DNA of 64,000 nt from Ustulina deusta (GCA_023159155.1 JAJNNX010000030.1:124001-188000), one strand, 5' to 3'; positions 1-14,000 are shown, counted from the stretch's first letter. A program made the numbers and translations. The notes: generated by a model not told the origin, from the letters alone.

Positions 1-1345
1 CCCATGACGACAGTCAATCCATGTCTACAGAAAAAGGTTGTTGAGCAGAACGCCTCGGGTATTCTTCGATTTGGCGAATAGACCAAAACACTGCGGAGGG
101 TGCTGGAGACGATGGGATGGGTTGGTGGAAGAAACAATTGATAGGCTGTCCGGCTCTTAGCCTGGGTACCTACATGGGATGCAAATGAATAAATGTGCGA
201 CTAGGTAGGTAGCTAGGTAGGTCAATGAATATGTAGATAATTAGACGAGCCGAGATCGCGATCTATCTTAGGTATGTATGTTAGGTAGTAGGATCCAGGT
301 AAGTACGAAGCTACATAGAGGTAGGTAAGCTGTTACCTCATTGTTACCAGTCTTATCGATCGATACATCCATGGAGGCACTCTGAGGCAGATCCGCACTC
401 CTTAATTGAATACCACCACTTGGTAGATAATTCTCTGGATATTTTAAGCCTACCTATGAAATATTATTATTATGCTATAAAAGTGAAACTCTATGCCACG
501 TCTAAAGTCCATTCGAGCGCCATTCGAGAGAGTAAGCTCATATTCGTATTAATCGTAAGATGGAAAAGGGAGGCAATTAATGTAGGTAGGTATTCCAAGC
601 ACAAACACGGGCATATATCCGTGACAGCTTTAGTTCCAATGTTGTAACAGTTTCAGGCCGCTCCCAATTGCGAAACCATAGGTACCTCTTGACTAAGGAT
701 GATTTTAATGCAAACGTAGTTTTGCACACAGATTACCTAGGTAGCACTATGATTGCCTTGCCCTACAATATTCAGGATGCCAAACCGTACAAAATGGTCT
801 TACAACTGGCCAAATAATTACCGGCATCATCTCCCATTCCCTCTTCCCTTCCACTGGGCACCTTGAACATGGTTAGGCAACCGCCGTGTCCCGAACATTA
901 GCCAGGCGCCGTCAGAGCTTACATCGAGATATATACATGTATATACACTGCAACCAGACGATTCCGTGGATGGGTGTCAACTATTATTATTGTGCTTATA
1001 CCTTAGGGAACCCTGTCCCCACCCTCGCCCCGCGTTGCTCGTGTTGTGTCAATCAGCAAAGCTACCGACATGTGTTGGCAGCGCACTTGTGTTCGGGACA
1101 TCCGCAGCAGAACTCGTCGGGGAAGACGGGCCGCGACGGCAATCAGTCCCATCGAGACAAGGTAGTATAGCATCATGGCCGAGGGCGTCTTCCGACCTTC
1201 TGCCGACAGATCATCAACAGCAATGATTCCCTTCGTAGGTATATAAAACAGGCCGCTCCTCCCGCTGAAATGAGCAGGGCCTTAGATAGTAGATCCAGAG
1301 GTCGCTGCCCACGGTCTGACACAGCCGGGCTCTTGGAGTTCAGTG
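1..1345. other. Gene-free left end and upstream region of the MFS gene
   Basis: No reading frame here has recognisable protein content. The first 400 bases are rich in TAGGTA/ACCTA words, and a perfect palindrome TACCTAGGTA lies at 734-743. The last 100 bases contain a TATA element that serves the transporter gene downstream. Anything upstream of position 1 is outside the window. Confidence 0.6.
1240..1248 (+). promoter_or_regulatory. TATA box of the MFS transporter gene
   Basis: The sequence TATATAAAA lies about 98 bases upstream of the transporter start codon at 1346, a usual distance for a fungal core promoter with a short 5' leader. This is a consensus match only; no transcription start has been mapped. 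Confidence 0.5.
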
Positions 1346-2983
1346 ATGTCGACTACACAGACCGCCGTCGCGGAATCGACCCAGTCGTATCCCCTGACGG
1401 AACTCAATCACGAGTCTCCGGCCAAGGATATTGAATCGCCGCCAGAGCAGCAACTATATGGGAGTCAGGCCATCGATCGCGAGCCGGCCACGCCCTTTCT
1501 GAAACTGATTGTTGCCGGCTACTCATTCTTCTGTGCCGGTGTCGGCGACGGCACTTGTAAGCATTGTCTCAGTCATTCGCTTCCTGCTGTGTCCATTGCC
1601 AGGAGCCGGGAAGTCGTCTGTTCCCCATTGTAGACGAGATTCCTCCGCCGTCTTCTACCTATCAGAGGAAAGACTGACCTAAGCGTGGAAGTGGGACCTT
1701 TGATCCCGTATATCCTAAGTAGCTTCCATATCGGCACTGGGGAAATCGCCATCATGTAAGTCTTCGCGGCAACTTTTCCGCCCTAGACTCTCCTAATCGG
1801 ACAGTTACGCGACTACATTCGCAGGATGGCTGCTCGCCGCTGTCACGAACCCCATCCTTACAGCGCACCTAACACTTGGCCAACTGCTGTTCGTCGGCGC
1901 GGTCCTTCAGCTCATCGCCCAATCGTTGCGCCCATGGAGTCCGCTCGCCGTCTTCTGCCTTTCGTTTCTCTTCCAGTCTCTCGGCCTGGGTTATCAAGAC
2001 GCCCATTCGAACACCTTTGTTAGCAACTTGAAGAATGTGCCGCATCGATGGCTGAGCTTCATCCATGCCTGCTATGCGCTCGGCACTTTCATCGGCCCCT
2101 TGATCGCCACTGCTATTGCGAACAGCCCCAACTCGTTGGCCATTGACGGCTGGAAGCGAGTGTATTTCGTGTTGATTGGGGTCAGCGTGCTCAACGTCGC
2201 CGGAGTCATGATCGCTTTTCGTGATACGCTCTACAGCAGACTACGCACGGCGAACGAGCCTCGCAGCAAGAAGCGCAGTCGACTCGCATTAGTTGCCATG
2301 GCAAGGCTTCTTCAGTCGAAGAAGTTGTGGCTTCTTAGCTTGTTCTACTTTTTCGAGCTAGGGGCCACCTTCACCGCTGGCGGCTGGGTCGTCGAGTTTT
2401 TGACGACTGTCCGCGGTGGTAAACTGTCCAGCGTCGGTTATGTTCCCACCGGGTATTTTGGCGGGCTGTTGGCAGGAAGACTATTACTCCCCGAACCAAC
2501 ATTCCGGTTCGGGGAACGGAGGATGATATTGGTCTATTGTGTCGCCTGCGCGGCACTTCAGCTTGTTTTTTGGCTGCAACCTAGCATCATTGGCAGCGCG
2601 ATTGCACTCAGTTTCATTGGCTTCTTCTCCGGCCCATTCTTTGCCACCGTGAGTCCCCCATCGACCAAGTGATGCGTTGTCGTTGGTGTTCTCACTAGAT
2701 TTTCAGGGAATGTCTGTCGCATCGAAATTGTTCCCTCGTGAATCACAGCCTGCAGCTCTAGGTGAGCATAGTCCTGAAAATACGTGGCACACCCTCACGC
2801 TAAATAAAACCAGGTTTCATTTTCGTACTCGCCCAAGCTGGTGGTGCCATCTTCCCATCGATCACAGGTCTCATCGCTACCAGAGCGAGCGTAGCTGTTT
2901 TGCAGCCTATTGTGCTCGCGCTGTTTGTAGTGGGAGCGATTATTTGGTGGCTAGTGCCTAAAGTCCCAAGCCGAGACGAGTAG
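1346..2983 (+). CDS. Major facilitator superfamily transporter (BSC6-like)
   Basis: The gene encodes an integral membrane transporter of the major facilitator superfamily, probably at the plasma membrane; the substrate is unknown. I splice five exons: 1346-1556, 1692-1755, 1805-2648, 2707-2761 and 2814-2983, giving 447 residues. The junctions restore the family-like segments DGTLGPLIPYIL and ATTFAGWLLAA, and every intron has GT and AG ends. An N-terminal polar tail of about 50 residues precedes about 11-12 hydrophobic segments. The stretch GYQDAHSNTFVSNL followed by a Trp-Leu-rich helix is typical of the fungal BSC6-like group. A GTG codon lies just before the ATG at 1346, and I chose the ATG. 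It converges on the HET gene, with about 700 bases between stops. Family assignment is firm; function is not. Confidence 0.85.
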
Positions 2984-3690
2984 ATACAGACTTCTTCTGT
3001 CCCATGATATAGTACACATTATGCACTCGCGGGATGGAGAGGAATTGATACAGTGTTTCATAGGATAGCAGCTTGACCTTTTTATTACTGTACGCGCTCT
3101 GAAAAGTGGCCGGCCGACAATCTGTGTCAGATCTCGTCAAAATACTTATACCATAAGCTAGTCAGGGTTGCTCTGAGCCTGTCTCTCGGGTCTCATTTTT
3201 TAGTTGTAGGTGTGTATCTTAAAGGCACTTGGTGATGAGAAATAAGTCATAGTCGAGTCTCTGAGCGGCGTCTCTTCTATTGTGGATACAAACATGCACG
3301 ATTTTAGTTAGAATTGACTAGACACCCACATACCAAAATGCCACTAGTTAGCAGGTCTCGAGATCAATATTTTGCCCCAGTGGTATATTCATCTCTTTTG
3401 CAGAGGAAATGCATCATTTTGGGTGCCTGACGCGTTAGAGATAGTTACAACATTATGCATCTTCATGAGAGATATAGTAATATAGCTTAAGAGGTGCTAA
3501 CCTCAGAGCTTCTTTCACGTCCCAAGCTTTCATCAATCGATACTTCTATTGATGTCTTTTGCAGAAGGCAAAAGTAAAATATACATGCCGAACTTTCTAC
3601 ATTCACGATTAGTGCAATTCATGTATATCCGCAACGCCGAGGCATATGTAGTACCAATTAGGTCTACTCCAGCCTATGCCGGGGTGAAGT
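2984..3690. other. Convergent intergenic region
   Basis: This 707-base stretch lies between the stop codon of the MFS gene (+) and the stop codon of the HET gene (-), so it should hold both 3' untranslated regions. I see no coding frame, RNA gene or repeat in it. Confidence 0.6.
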
Positions 3691-6010
3691 TCAAGTGACG
3701 ACAACAGTCCTGACTTCACCCAATTTTCTGATCAGCCGCAGGCCGTCGTGGTGATTATCCGGCATGCCCGGGAAAAAGACGCCCACGCGATGGAGCGCAT
3801 CGGATCCAGGCGGGGAGAATAGAATCAAACCGCAGGCCCCACGGGCTCGTCTCACCTTGTCTGGTGATTCATCGGGTCTCCTCACCTTGCAGCTCCCGAG
3901 AAGGACCCAACGGAAGCGCGAAATCTCATCTAGCATGCAGGCGGGAACCGTAAAGGACTCCGAGTTGAAGAAGTTATCGTCCGCGTCGTACACGAAATCC
4001 AGCTCGAAGCAGCCGAGGTGCTTACCCTCGTATATCAAGGTCCCTCTAGAGCCCTCGCCGCCGGTGAAATCCTCGGAAACGATGAGCTTCTGCGGGTTGA
4101 GCGTTGCTAGATCGAGCACGTAGCTGTGGATGCGAAGTGACCAGTTCTTTCGTATGGTGCCGAAGGGGTTGTTGCCCGCTAGTTCGGTCTTGGCTTCTAG
4201 GACTGTGTACTCTGGTTGGAAGTTGGTGAGGCATTCGTCATTTTTGTAAATGGCTCCGTGTGTCACGAACATACCGCGCGCCAGTGGGCTCCACGATGGG
4301 ACGGGGAAATCGTTATGGCGCATGAGTGCGCTGGGAAGACAGCAGAGTCTTTCCGGCAATGTTTCGCTATCCCCGTCCCAATACCACATTAATCCGCGGA
4401 ATAGGTCTCCTTCCCAGAGCCCAGCGTGATATGGATCCCGGGTGTACTCGTAGTATTTTGATGCTAGCCCAGAAAGAGCGGGGAGGATATCTGTGGCCTT
4501 TGTGAACGAGTGGTCCTCAAACCGCGAGTAACTGCAGATGAGAAGCGCCCAGCTCGCATATAGTTCCTCCTTGCTATAGGTGCTAAGTCTAGACAACGAC
4601 AGGCCGTTCTCATCGGATTCCATTTTCTCTGCTTCTCCTTCTTCTCTCTTGCTACCCATGCTTTGGACACCCCAAGGACAATATAAATGAAGGTTTGCAT
4701 TCCCGAAGACCAACCTCCGCGAAGCGGACCAGCTTTCCTGAAAGACCCAGCCTCGGTTGCCCCAGCGATTGTGTTGCGTGTCCGCAGCCGCTTCGCTGAA
4801 AACGACACTACGGGAGCAGCCGGCATATTTGAATTGTAGGTAATATGAGCCAACAACGGAAGGCTTCCTGGTGGACCGAAATGGTACTCGAATTCGGTAC
4901 CCTCGCTCGCCCATGAACCCCTGGAGGCAAGAGGCAGACGACGCAGCGCATATGACGATGTGCGCGCTCCGGTACAGCTCGGCCATATCCCTGCACTGGC
5001 GCTCCCAGTCCGAGATGTCGTCTTGCAGGATGCATAGGGCATCGACCCAGAGATATGGGATGGACAAGGCCCGGGTTACTGCCACCGAGTCCCGCAGCAC
5101 CTCGGTCATTTCCGCGTCCGTAATTGCAGCCTGGCGCTGGGCTATGGAGAGCGAGGTGGTCTTCAGCTGGCTCTTCGAGTCCTCAGCTGGCCCCCAGCAG
5201 TAGCTGAGGGCTGCGTATGCTGGTTTCTGGGCGCCGGTCCCGACAGTCGTGACGTCGGCGCCGCGGACTAGTCGCGGTATGGGCCCTTGGACATTGATAA
5301 GCCGTTCGGGGACGAAACCGTTACCGGGTTGGTCGTGCTGGTGCTTGTCCGTACACTCGGTGAGCGTCTGCACCATCCAGTCTAGGCGATGCTTCTGTGA
5401 AAATCGTTGGCTAGGTGGAGTGGTCAAACCAAGCCATACATCGGACGTCTCTGACCCTGTGCTCGCGTCAGAACAACACCACTACACAAGGCGGCATGTG
5501 CTCGCCGAAGAGAGGATCGTGGTGACCTGATAAGCCTTCCGCTAGGCAAAACAGTGTGATTTCAACTTTCCCGTCGTCAAAGCATAGAAGTATGATGGCA
5601 CCGAGGAGACCGTCCCCTCTAATATCATGCTCGTCGTGGTATTTCCAGCGGAAATGAATCGAAATCGAAACTTCCAAGGGATCTACATCAGTGCCACCTG
5701 AGCCAAAGACTCTTCGAATCTCATCCTGCGTGTCGTCGCAAATTATGACGGAACGCAAAAAGCCGCAGAAGTCGCAACCTCGCAGCGCGGACTCGAGGAG
5801 CAGAGGCAAGCTAGGTAGCGTGTCGTCTCGCAAATGGCTGATGCGAGACGTGCGTATTGCCGTGTCTTGGGACGCAACGAGGCGCGTTGCACCGCCTGGA
5901 TCTCCATACTCTTCAAGAAACTCCAGGTCGTCATGAAACAAGGCCGCCCCTTCGCAGCCCGCACACAACCCGGCGATATTCAAGTTCTGATTCGGCAGAT
6001 AGGGTGCCAT
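3691..6010 (-). CDS. HET-domain protein (heterokaryon incompatibility type)
   Basis: This is a fungal HET-domain protein, a family tied to nonself recognition and incompatibility cell death. The N-terminal part, from the ATG at 6010 to about 5470, carries the Cys-rich lead typical of these proteins: LCAGCEGAALF, later SALRGCDFCGFLR. The second part, from about 5480 to 3691, carries the HET core: YAALSYCWGPA near 5220-5190 and LWVDALCILQDDISDWERQC near 5050-4990, followed by YRSAHIVICAASS. The two parts are in different frames that overlap around 5470-5483, so an intron of roughly 50-60 nt is needed. CCTAG at about 5413-5417 (read on -) is the likeliest acceptor, and several GT donors fit. The summed length is about 740 residues, normal for the family. 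If the junction is not an intron, the gene would be frameshifted. The domain call is secure; the target and partner are unknown. Confidence 0.82.
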
Positions 6011-9000
6011 GGCCTCAGGCTTGGCCCGAGAGGAGAGATTGGGGGCAGAGGATACTCTCCTTCACCCAGAGAAGACATAGGCGCTGGTGCAAGAGAAATT
6101 GGTGTGGACGGAGGTCAAATCAGCATTCGGTTTGCATGCAAAATAATAATCTCCATGTCCAAACCCTTCTCCGTCCGCTTGCGACGTCCACCAGTTTGAT
6201 CGTAGCTGAGCTCGTGGCTAAGCGCGATAGGTAATGTTCATGTCGACTGTCATTGTACGGTTATAATCCTACCTGCATAAGCCACTGGCGGGCGGGGATA
6301 CCCAGGTACCTACATACATGGACACAGGTACCCCTATCAGCGACCAAATAGCGTCGATGGTTCTTCAGCTAGCAGCTGTCCACAGCTGGCTCTACCTGAA
6401 AAACAAATACCTATTTCGATAAATTTTCTCGCGACCATTTTCTTCACTTCATCTTCCACTCAACACGGGAAAATCGGTTTCGTCACTGGGGAGCAGCACA
6501 CACGTTAGCCTTGACACGCACTCTAAACACGTCCCGAGGACGAGATGAAGCGGTAGGTACAATCAAACTACTTGATTCTTATTGTTGCTCTTCTGTGTCG
6601 GCCCGGTTTTCTCGCAGTCTTTGTCTCCTCCAACCTCGGGTCTTGGATCTCCCAAATGGAGAGGAGGTACACACCCAGCTTCAAATTATGCTAGAGCTTG
6701 CCGTCTCGATTTTTCAAACGGCGCGCAAGTGTGGACAATGAAGCGAGATCGAAAAACCCCCGTCGTTGAAAACTATTCAATCGATGGTCCGATGAGGATC
6801 TTGTGCCCTTTTGGCGGCGTCATGCTTTATTCTACGAGCAGAGGCCTGATTCTCACTGGAGACATTCTATTCCATGTATCCTGTTATGGTATTCCTAGTA
6901 GGTTGTGATGTGAGGTTTTCGGTAGGTAGCAAGTCTATGTATTTACTCAACTAGAAAACGAGATTTATTCCGTCGCAGCATGCCTTTCGTATGTCTTGTC
7001 GCCCAATTCATCGAATGTTCTGGGTGTGTCTCCTTACTGTACCACTGAAGAAAAAAATTGAAGAGGTAACACTACTTTGCTGTCGACGGCCATCTCATAA
7101 TGTCCGCCCACTCTAAGAGGGCCTAAAATCTTGAAGGGGCATCGAGGAAGAGGGGGCAGTCTATCGCCAGATCAACGTTTCTATGCAAACGTGAGCTAGA
7201 TTAAACCTGTATATATTATCATTACAACTTTTCAAATAGGTACACAATCTCCCCACTCTCTCAGCTTCCTTCAAGGACTTCCCAATCCGGCACTCATCAT
7301 GGCTATTCTTGAGGCAATCCCCGAACCTTGCCTCGTCAGATGACCCCTTGGCTAGCTTCCATTCACGGCGATGTTCTCCCTTCTCCGCCTCTCTCATAGG
7401 ATCGTGCCTCGTTCAAACGTGTGCGCGCCGAAGTAATCCAGCTAGGCTTCCATGAACTAAGCTGTAAAATGAGTATTACAGAGACCAGATTGGTAGTAAT
7501 GAACATACTCCAATGCAATGTATATGTAAAGAAGAAAAAGAAAAAAACCTTAGATATATTGGAAATACACGGGAATGGCAGCAGTATGACTGCTGTGAAA
7601 TCGCCTCTGAAGCAGCTAGAAAGATACAATGTATAAGATGTCACCTACTGAGGTCTCACACCTATAAGTCTGCCTTGATCGCCTTCACAACCACCCTTTT
7701 CCTATATTGGAAGTTTCCCGATAACTGCCCCCAGCCTCTTCATGCCTAAGAGAAGAATATCGTCAGAATCGTGGTCTCCGCGCGCATACAGCTTATCAAG
7801 CAAAACCAGTAATGTGCTCGAGTTTATAACACACCCACCACACCACAGCTGCAGGATCTTGGGATAGTCCAATTTCCAGTCCTTGTCCCTTGTCCCGTTG
7901 ACGGATGATGACGGATGAGATCGAGTCACTGGGCGAAGTAGGCTAGAAAACAGAAATACGCGGCCCTGTCCGGGGCTCCGATGAACTTTTCCCGCGATGA
8001 GTCCGTCAGTGGGTGAAGACTTTCTGCAGGTTGGCCCTTTCGCCACCTCCTCGATTTGCTGTTCTTCATTCACCGGGCGAGGTCCGAAGACGCGCGGCGG
8101 AAGAGATGCGCGCTAACTATCTACCGAGGCGGCGGGAATGTGTCTGGTGATGGCCTCCTCGCTCGGCGAAGAGGAAGCTCATCATCCCTACCTTTTAAGA
8201 TGCATTAGACAACGTGCGGAAACAAGTCGATAATCGTTAGGGTGCGTCACCTTTCTCAATTCAATGCCTCCTATTTAATCTGAGATCTAGCCTATTTAGT
8301 GTTGCTTTATGCGCACCTTGAAGTACAAGCCTTAGGCACTTTCTGATACGGGTGTGAGGTTTTGGATGTCTTTCTAACCCTTATCATGCAATGTAATGAT
8401 CAGTCTTAAAAGCGGGTTGGAATACTTTTGTGGGGGTAGTCGATGGTCACTTTAATGGCTGGAGCCCTACTTAGCTCATTAACGTAAGAGATCTCATTTC
8501 AGTGCAACATATTCAAATTCTCTGGCTACATACCAACGTCTACTTTTGAGGGATGTAGCTTTGCAATACCAATTTCAACGATGTAAATATATGGAGAGCA
8601 CAAATTTCGCGGGAAACATATGTCGCGGGTTTCCGCTATACGCTCTCATGTGTTTCGACAAAAGGATTATCTGAATATATCAGTAAAACACCTTTTCATG
8701 GTTATTAAACATACAATCCCCTATCAGTAGTAGCTCTTCTAACAGCCCTGTTTCGTAGCTACCAGTTTTACAAAGTTATTTCGCCACGCGAGAAGCACCA
8801 AGAAGTTGTTGACTAACCACACCCTCATGCTTTACTTGTTCGAAATAAATGAAAAACTCAAACGTCGAACGTAAGAGATAGATATTGTATAGGCTCTCTG
8901 ATCGTTTCAATGATGCGACGACGGAAATCCAGGCCCGTTAGAGATCACCTCGCAGGATACAAGAAGATGAGGGAAGGACATGGGAGGCAACGAACACGAT

Positions 9001-12000
9001 GTATAAGGTTGGCAAGACTCCATACGAGCACACCACACCCGAATGCTTCGTCGAAAGTTCCAAGTATAGAGTAATCATGCCCGAACTCTACAGATCTAAT
9101 TCCAGCTTTTGTGAACCCAGTCGTCTTTTCATCTAAGGTATCACTTTGGTAGTATGACCCTATGAATTCGCCACACGTGTAGATGGGTGAAACCAACATC
9201 GGCATGAAGAAGTGTCGCGTAGCAGGAGCAGAGTGTGTGAGGGTCCCTAGACGCATGAATGACTGTGAGAGTCTTAAAACAAAGATGGTTGATAACCGCA
9301 AGTGCAATAACGGCCGGTATTGTTCGGCATGACAAAGTTCTCTCGAGTTTAGCTCTAGAAGGCGACGTGGCATGACGCTCATTGCCGGAAGGGGGGGGCA
9401 TCCACCGATCATCTCTAAACCGCCAAATCGAATAAGGTAGTGAATCACACTCATCCAAGTGGTCTTTGTCCCATGGCCTGTTTTGTTCGGAACACAGATT
9501 GGAGGGTTCCTATGATACTGACGAGTTGAAGAACGTTACGGATTTCTTAACTCGTGTGGACGGGAGTGAGGAGGAGCATGTGCTCATGCATAAGACACGC
9601 GTACATATGGCACATCAGTTTTGGAAAGGGGATAGTTAGTACGAATATACGCATGCGCTCTTCTTTAAATTCCTTGTTAGTGGTGTTCCTGCATTTCGGG
9701 GCTTGTTACTGGTGGTTTACGTTCAACTCGCTTTCTGACGATATGAGCAATAGCCCACCGCTTAAAACCGGTGACTTTACAACAAGCTTAGATCAAACCG
9801 CAAGGGCCTACATTGGTTTCTTTTTACCTAAATAAATTAGAGCATTGCTAGAGGTACATTTTTGACAAATAAGGTACCAAGACGGAGTTGGACCTCGAAT
9901 GGAGTGCGGGGTGTGTATCGCCGTTCTCCTTCGTTTTGACAATGAGGCAGGGAGAAGCTTGTTGGATGTGACACTCGCTCTCAATCTGTCAATTAGATTA
10001 ACCACGGGGAAATATGTGGGAAATCATTGGGAGCAGCTTATACCATGCAGTCACTCGTGGTAGTGCATGATTTGTTGACTCCCAACTCTATATAAACCCG
10101 CTTGTTTAGAAGCCAATGCGTAGAGTACGGCCACAACCGATGGTGAAGTGACGATGACGTGGGGCTCGTAGAATTTCGTCTAAATGTCCATGGTGGAGAA
10201 CAAAACTCAAAGTGCCTACAGGGCAGCTACACTATGAGAAGCAGTAAAATACTTGTCGGTCCCCTGGGTACTGTGCACGGCAAGAAAGCACACATTATGG
10301 AAGTGTCCTTGATTTTCGGCAGTTATTTTGAGTTACTTCGATGAGACTGCATGCTCTCGCGTACCGACATTAACGTTAACCAACAGTGCGCAAGTATGGA
10401 ATCGGGTAGAAGAGGTTGAGCTATCCTGTACCACGGTTCATATACCAGCGAGCCCGATAAGTCGTGATAGGAGGTCAAGACGTAGGCGACCGTAGTGCTA
10501 CCCTAGGTAGTTACTATACAACTACCATACGAGCCACGTAATTGTGCCAACTGCGGGGATGATAGGATTACCTCAGCATCAAAACTGAGCCAAACGCTAT
10601 TGATTGTCGTGCCGAAATCAGAGCCGATGCCGGTCTCCGAAAGTAGACTTGATATGAAGATAGGATTTAGCAAGACGTAGTCACCAGACGACAATGCATG
10701 AACTGAATCGCCTTGGGAATCCAACCTTGCCGAGTCGACTTAGGAGCCTATCACTCTGTACAGCCACACGACATGGATATTGACATTTGGCGTGCTTCTC
10801 GGCTTGGTGGATGGCTACAACTGTTGGGGGGGGGTCAAAGAATGGCCAAAGCAGGGGATCTGCAGCCGCGTCACTTTCATCCACTTCGTTTGTCACGGTT
10901 GTGATAGCGGTCGCAACTAAAAACCCAACTTTCGTACTATGTAGGAAGACGCCAGGTATGGTAGCATGAATGCTTAATGCAAAGTAAGCATCATGCGCCA
11001 ATACCATCTCGTATGTCAGTATCTTAGTTGGAGACGACAGGCGAGAACATGTGCACTTCGGATGCAGCCAATCCGCACGCAATGTAGTACGGAGACTTGG
11101 AAGTCCACGATCCTCTTCAGACAACACTGGGAGGGGGTGGTGAGAGGGACAAGTGGACGGCGTCAGTCGGTGCTATCGATGATGGATGCGTTGATAACCG
11201 ACTACCTAACCCGAAACCTAAGTCTTCGCTACCGGTATCCGCAAGTCTAAGTGGAAGTGGATGCGGTTGCATCATCGGCCTGGTCTCGTCGTAATAGAGA
11301 TGAATTTTGAATTATACAGACCTATTATTAGGTGCCATCAATGGCAAACATGGGTGTTAACTCGCTATTTATTTTGATCACACACGCACAAGCGCCCCCC
11401 CGTTCACTTCCGATATACCTACTATGTACTGAAAAGACTTAGTGTCGGTTACATCAGCCGAGTCGTGCCAGAGAAAGTTTGGCCTACTATGACAGGAGGC
11501 ATCCATTTTCTAGGCACCGAAGTCACATCCTATATTGGGGAGGGGTCGAGCTGATTAACTATCCATCCGTTCGCACGAATCATTTTGCCCCCTAATCCAA
11601 CAGCGTGCGACTAGAATCGCATCGATCCTACTTTTACCTTTACTCTGAATGGTGTGACATGACCATAGACCTGGTTTGTGTCGGGGCTTGTTACCTCGAC
11701 ACCATCCTCAGGCAAGTTTTCCCCTCCCCGAGACGTGGAAGAAGCATGCCTTTGCCTGGGTATACATAGTAGGGATTCGCGTGTGGGCTCGCTGATTGTA
11801 TGCGTGTTGCAGCGTGCCCTACACTATTATCCGGACGAGGATTCGAAATTGCGAGCCTCGAATCTCCATGTTCACCGGGGTGGCAACTGTCCGAATACGC
11901 TCGAGGTTCTCCAACAGCTTCTCCGACAAGAGCAGGGTGCACGTCCGAGTGATAGAGTTAGACCGTACCTGGTGACTTGCTTACCTTCTCGCAATGCCCC

Positions 12001-14000
12001 AGCCACGGTGAGAATTATTGAACCATTTGGCGTGGACATATCTGTAGACTTTTCGCGATGGATATTCGGGAATAACAACGAAGAGCCAGCGAGCAGCTAC
12101 ATTATCCGTAGTTCGGCAACCGGCAGCAGCACACTGGTCAACTACAACGGCTGTGAGCCACTCTCGGAATCATCCCCTTCCTGCAACTGTCATTTTCGAG
12201 AATGCAATGGCTCCTGTTTGGGACTATAACCACGCCTCAACAATTTTCTACGCTTCCGAACCAGTTACAGATCAGGCTCAAGATGGTGATGACTGACTGT
12301 ACATGTCGTAATGGCTGAAATGACATTTGATGAGTTTGTCGCAGCCGCCGAGAATTTGCGTAGTGAGGATGCTTGGTTCCACTTTGAGGTACGCAAACCG
12401 ATTGACCAACATGGCATGGAAGGGTTCAGCAAGGCACAGTGCTTTAAGGCATGCACAGGGTAAAATCCCGGCGACAACGTTGCAGTGCATTCAATGGCTG
12501 AGGCGGTCAAAGCCCAGGGCGAGAGTGAGCTTCGAAGTCGAGAAACCAGGCCGAGAGGGACTAGAAAACTTGGTGGCTGAGGCAGATGTGGTGTTCTTCT
12601 CACGCAGCTGGGCTGAGGTGCGTTGTGCATCTCTTCTCCCGGAACAGGTTGCCCCCTAGAAACCTTGGGGGACTTGCTGAGTTGACTATGACCCGACGCA
12701 GGGTAAGCTATCCACGGGTGCCGAGCAATACCTCCAGTACGCATTTACAAGCCATTTATTCCCCGTTTTGGTAAAAGTTTTGCTCCCGCATGCTCCTGCA
12801 TAACCCCAAGGTGCAGGAATGAAGCCAAACCCTTACCACAAGCGGTAATATTTAGACTAATCCTTGAAATCTCTTATAGTGCCCAATCGGCGAAAGCCCG
12901 GAGAGGGTGAGTTGCATTTGGTCTTTGACACTGATCACGAATCGTTGCATCCGTCCGCAGCCGGCATTGACCAGATAATGGTTGCAGGTCCCATCTGTTT
13001 TGTACGTGGGGTTCACAGGGTGCGGCGTGTTTGTCGCCCGATGGAGCCATCGTGTCTTGCCCGGCGACGCAATCGGACCAGATGATCCGAGTGATTGAGT
13101 AGGTCAAACAACCCCCGACACTCTGCACCTACTGCTCTGCTTAAAATACGTCGAATGCCAACCTGAAGGGGGAGGAAGAGTCATAGCGACTAACGGCATC
13201 ACTGTGGTAGCACTGTTGGCGCAGGTGATACGTTCATCGCCGGGATCTTATTTGGATTCCTGCACCACGATTACGACTGGGACAAAAGGGCCAAACTCAG
13301 CTTTGCCGTCTAGTTGGCTACCTGCAAGGTTCAACAGGAGGGATTTAACGATCTTGGTTTCAAAGTGCCCAGGTGCCTCGCGGTGGCGTCTGACTCGGCA
13401 TCCAGGCTCGAAGTTGACAAGTGTTGATGACGAGAGAATGCAGATGGGGTTCGCTAGATAGTGTAGGTAAATGAAAAGGATGTATCTCTAGCCGGGACGT
13501 CGGTTCGCTGGACGTTTCTAGTGTGGGAAACCAGGTGATGACTCATGATTGATTGGAATATGACCGGGCTCCAGGGTCAACAGATAGGTCGTACGTTAGC
13601 TATGAGCGTCGGGCTCTGACCATCTTGGACCTGGAGGGGGATACAGCTTTGCATAGGTAGATTGACCTGTAATCACGCGCGCTCTAGCGCACCAAGGGCC
13701 GCGAAGAAACAGAAGCGAAAATCCAATGCTAACGTGATCCCTTGATGTGGAAGGATGTGGCAAGGACTGGCCGAGACTAAAAGATCGTCCTTCATATAGT
13801 AAGGTACCGTAGCATACTATGTGCGTTGCAAAATAGGGAAATGGCGCATTGGCATAATGCCTGTGACAAAAAAAGGGCTCGAAACCATGTGGACGGGAAT
13901 GGGAAATGGAGGCTCGGCAAATCGCACGAGAATCATGTTAGTCTGGCTGGCAAAATAAGCGGTGAGATTTTGTGGATCGAAGAGTTACGTTAACCGTACC
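6011..14000. other. Gene desert, left part
   Basis: About 8 kb without a gene I can support. Open frames of 100-180 codons exist on both strands (for example near 7.7-8.1, 10.7-11.1 and 11.7-12.2 kb), but none has a recognisable domain, a convincing set of splice signals or coherent composition. A short metallo-beta-lactamase-like segment at 6786-6875 is listed separately. A TATATAAA element near 10089 has no gene behind it. Confidence 0.5.
6786..6875 (+). pseudogene. Possible relic of a metallo-beta-lactamase-fold hydrolase
   Basis: One frame reads GPMRILCPFGG followed by VMLYSTSRGLILTGDILFH. The segment of a hydrophobic strand, Ser-x-Gly, two or three hydrophobics, then TGD-x-LFH is the hallmark of the metal-binding fourth block of metallo-beta-lactamase-fold enzymes. 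In the glyoxalase II gene of this same window the matching block is VVFTGDTLFH at about 31219-31245. Nothing before or after it in any frame gives the THxHxDH motif, so if real this is a fragment. Thirty residues can match by chance; confidence is low. Confidence 0.25.

Noticed and set aside
7702..8073. Open frame of 123 codons on the minus strand with a run of hydrophobic and charged residues
   Set aside because: No domain recognised, no splice context or neighbouring exon that extends it; chance frame in the desert.
10088..10096. TATATAAA element in the desert
   Set aside because: No coding region follows within 300 bases; a chance TATA match is likely.
11678..12229. Open frame of 183 codons (+), the longest in the left desert
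   Set aside because: Composition changes along its length and nothing resembles a known family; could be a gene but I cannot support it.
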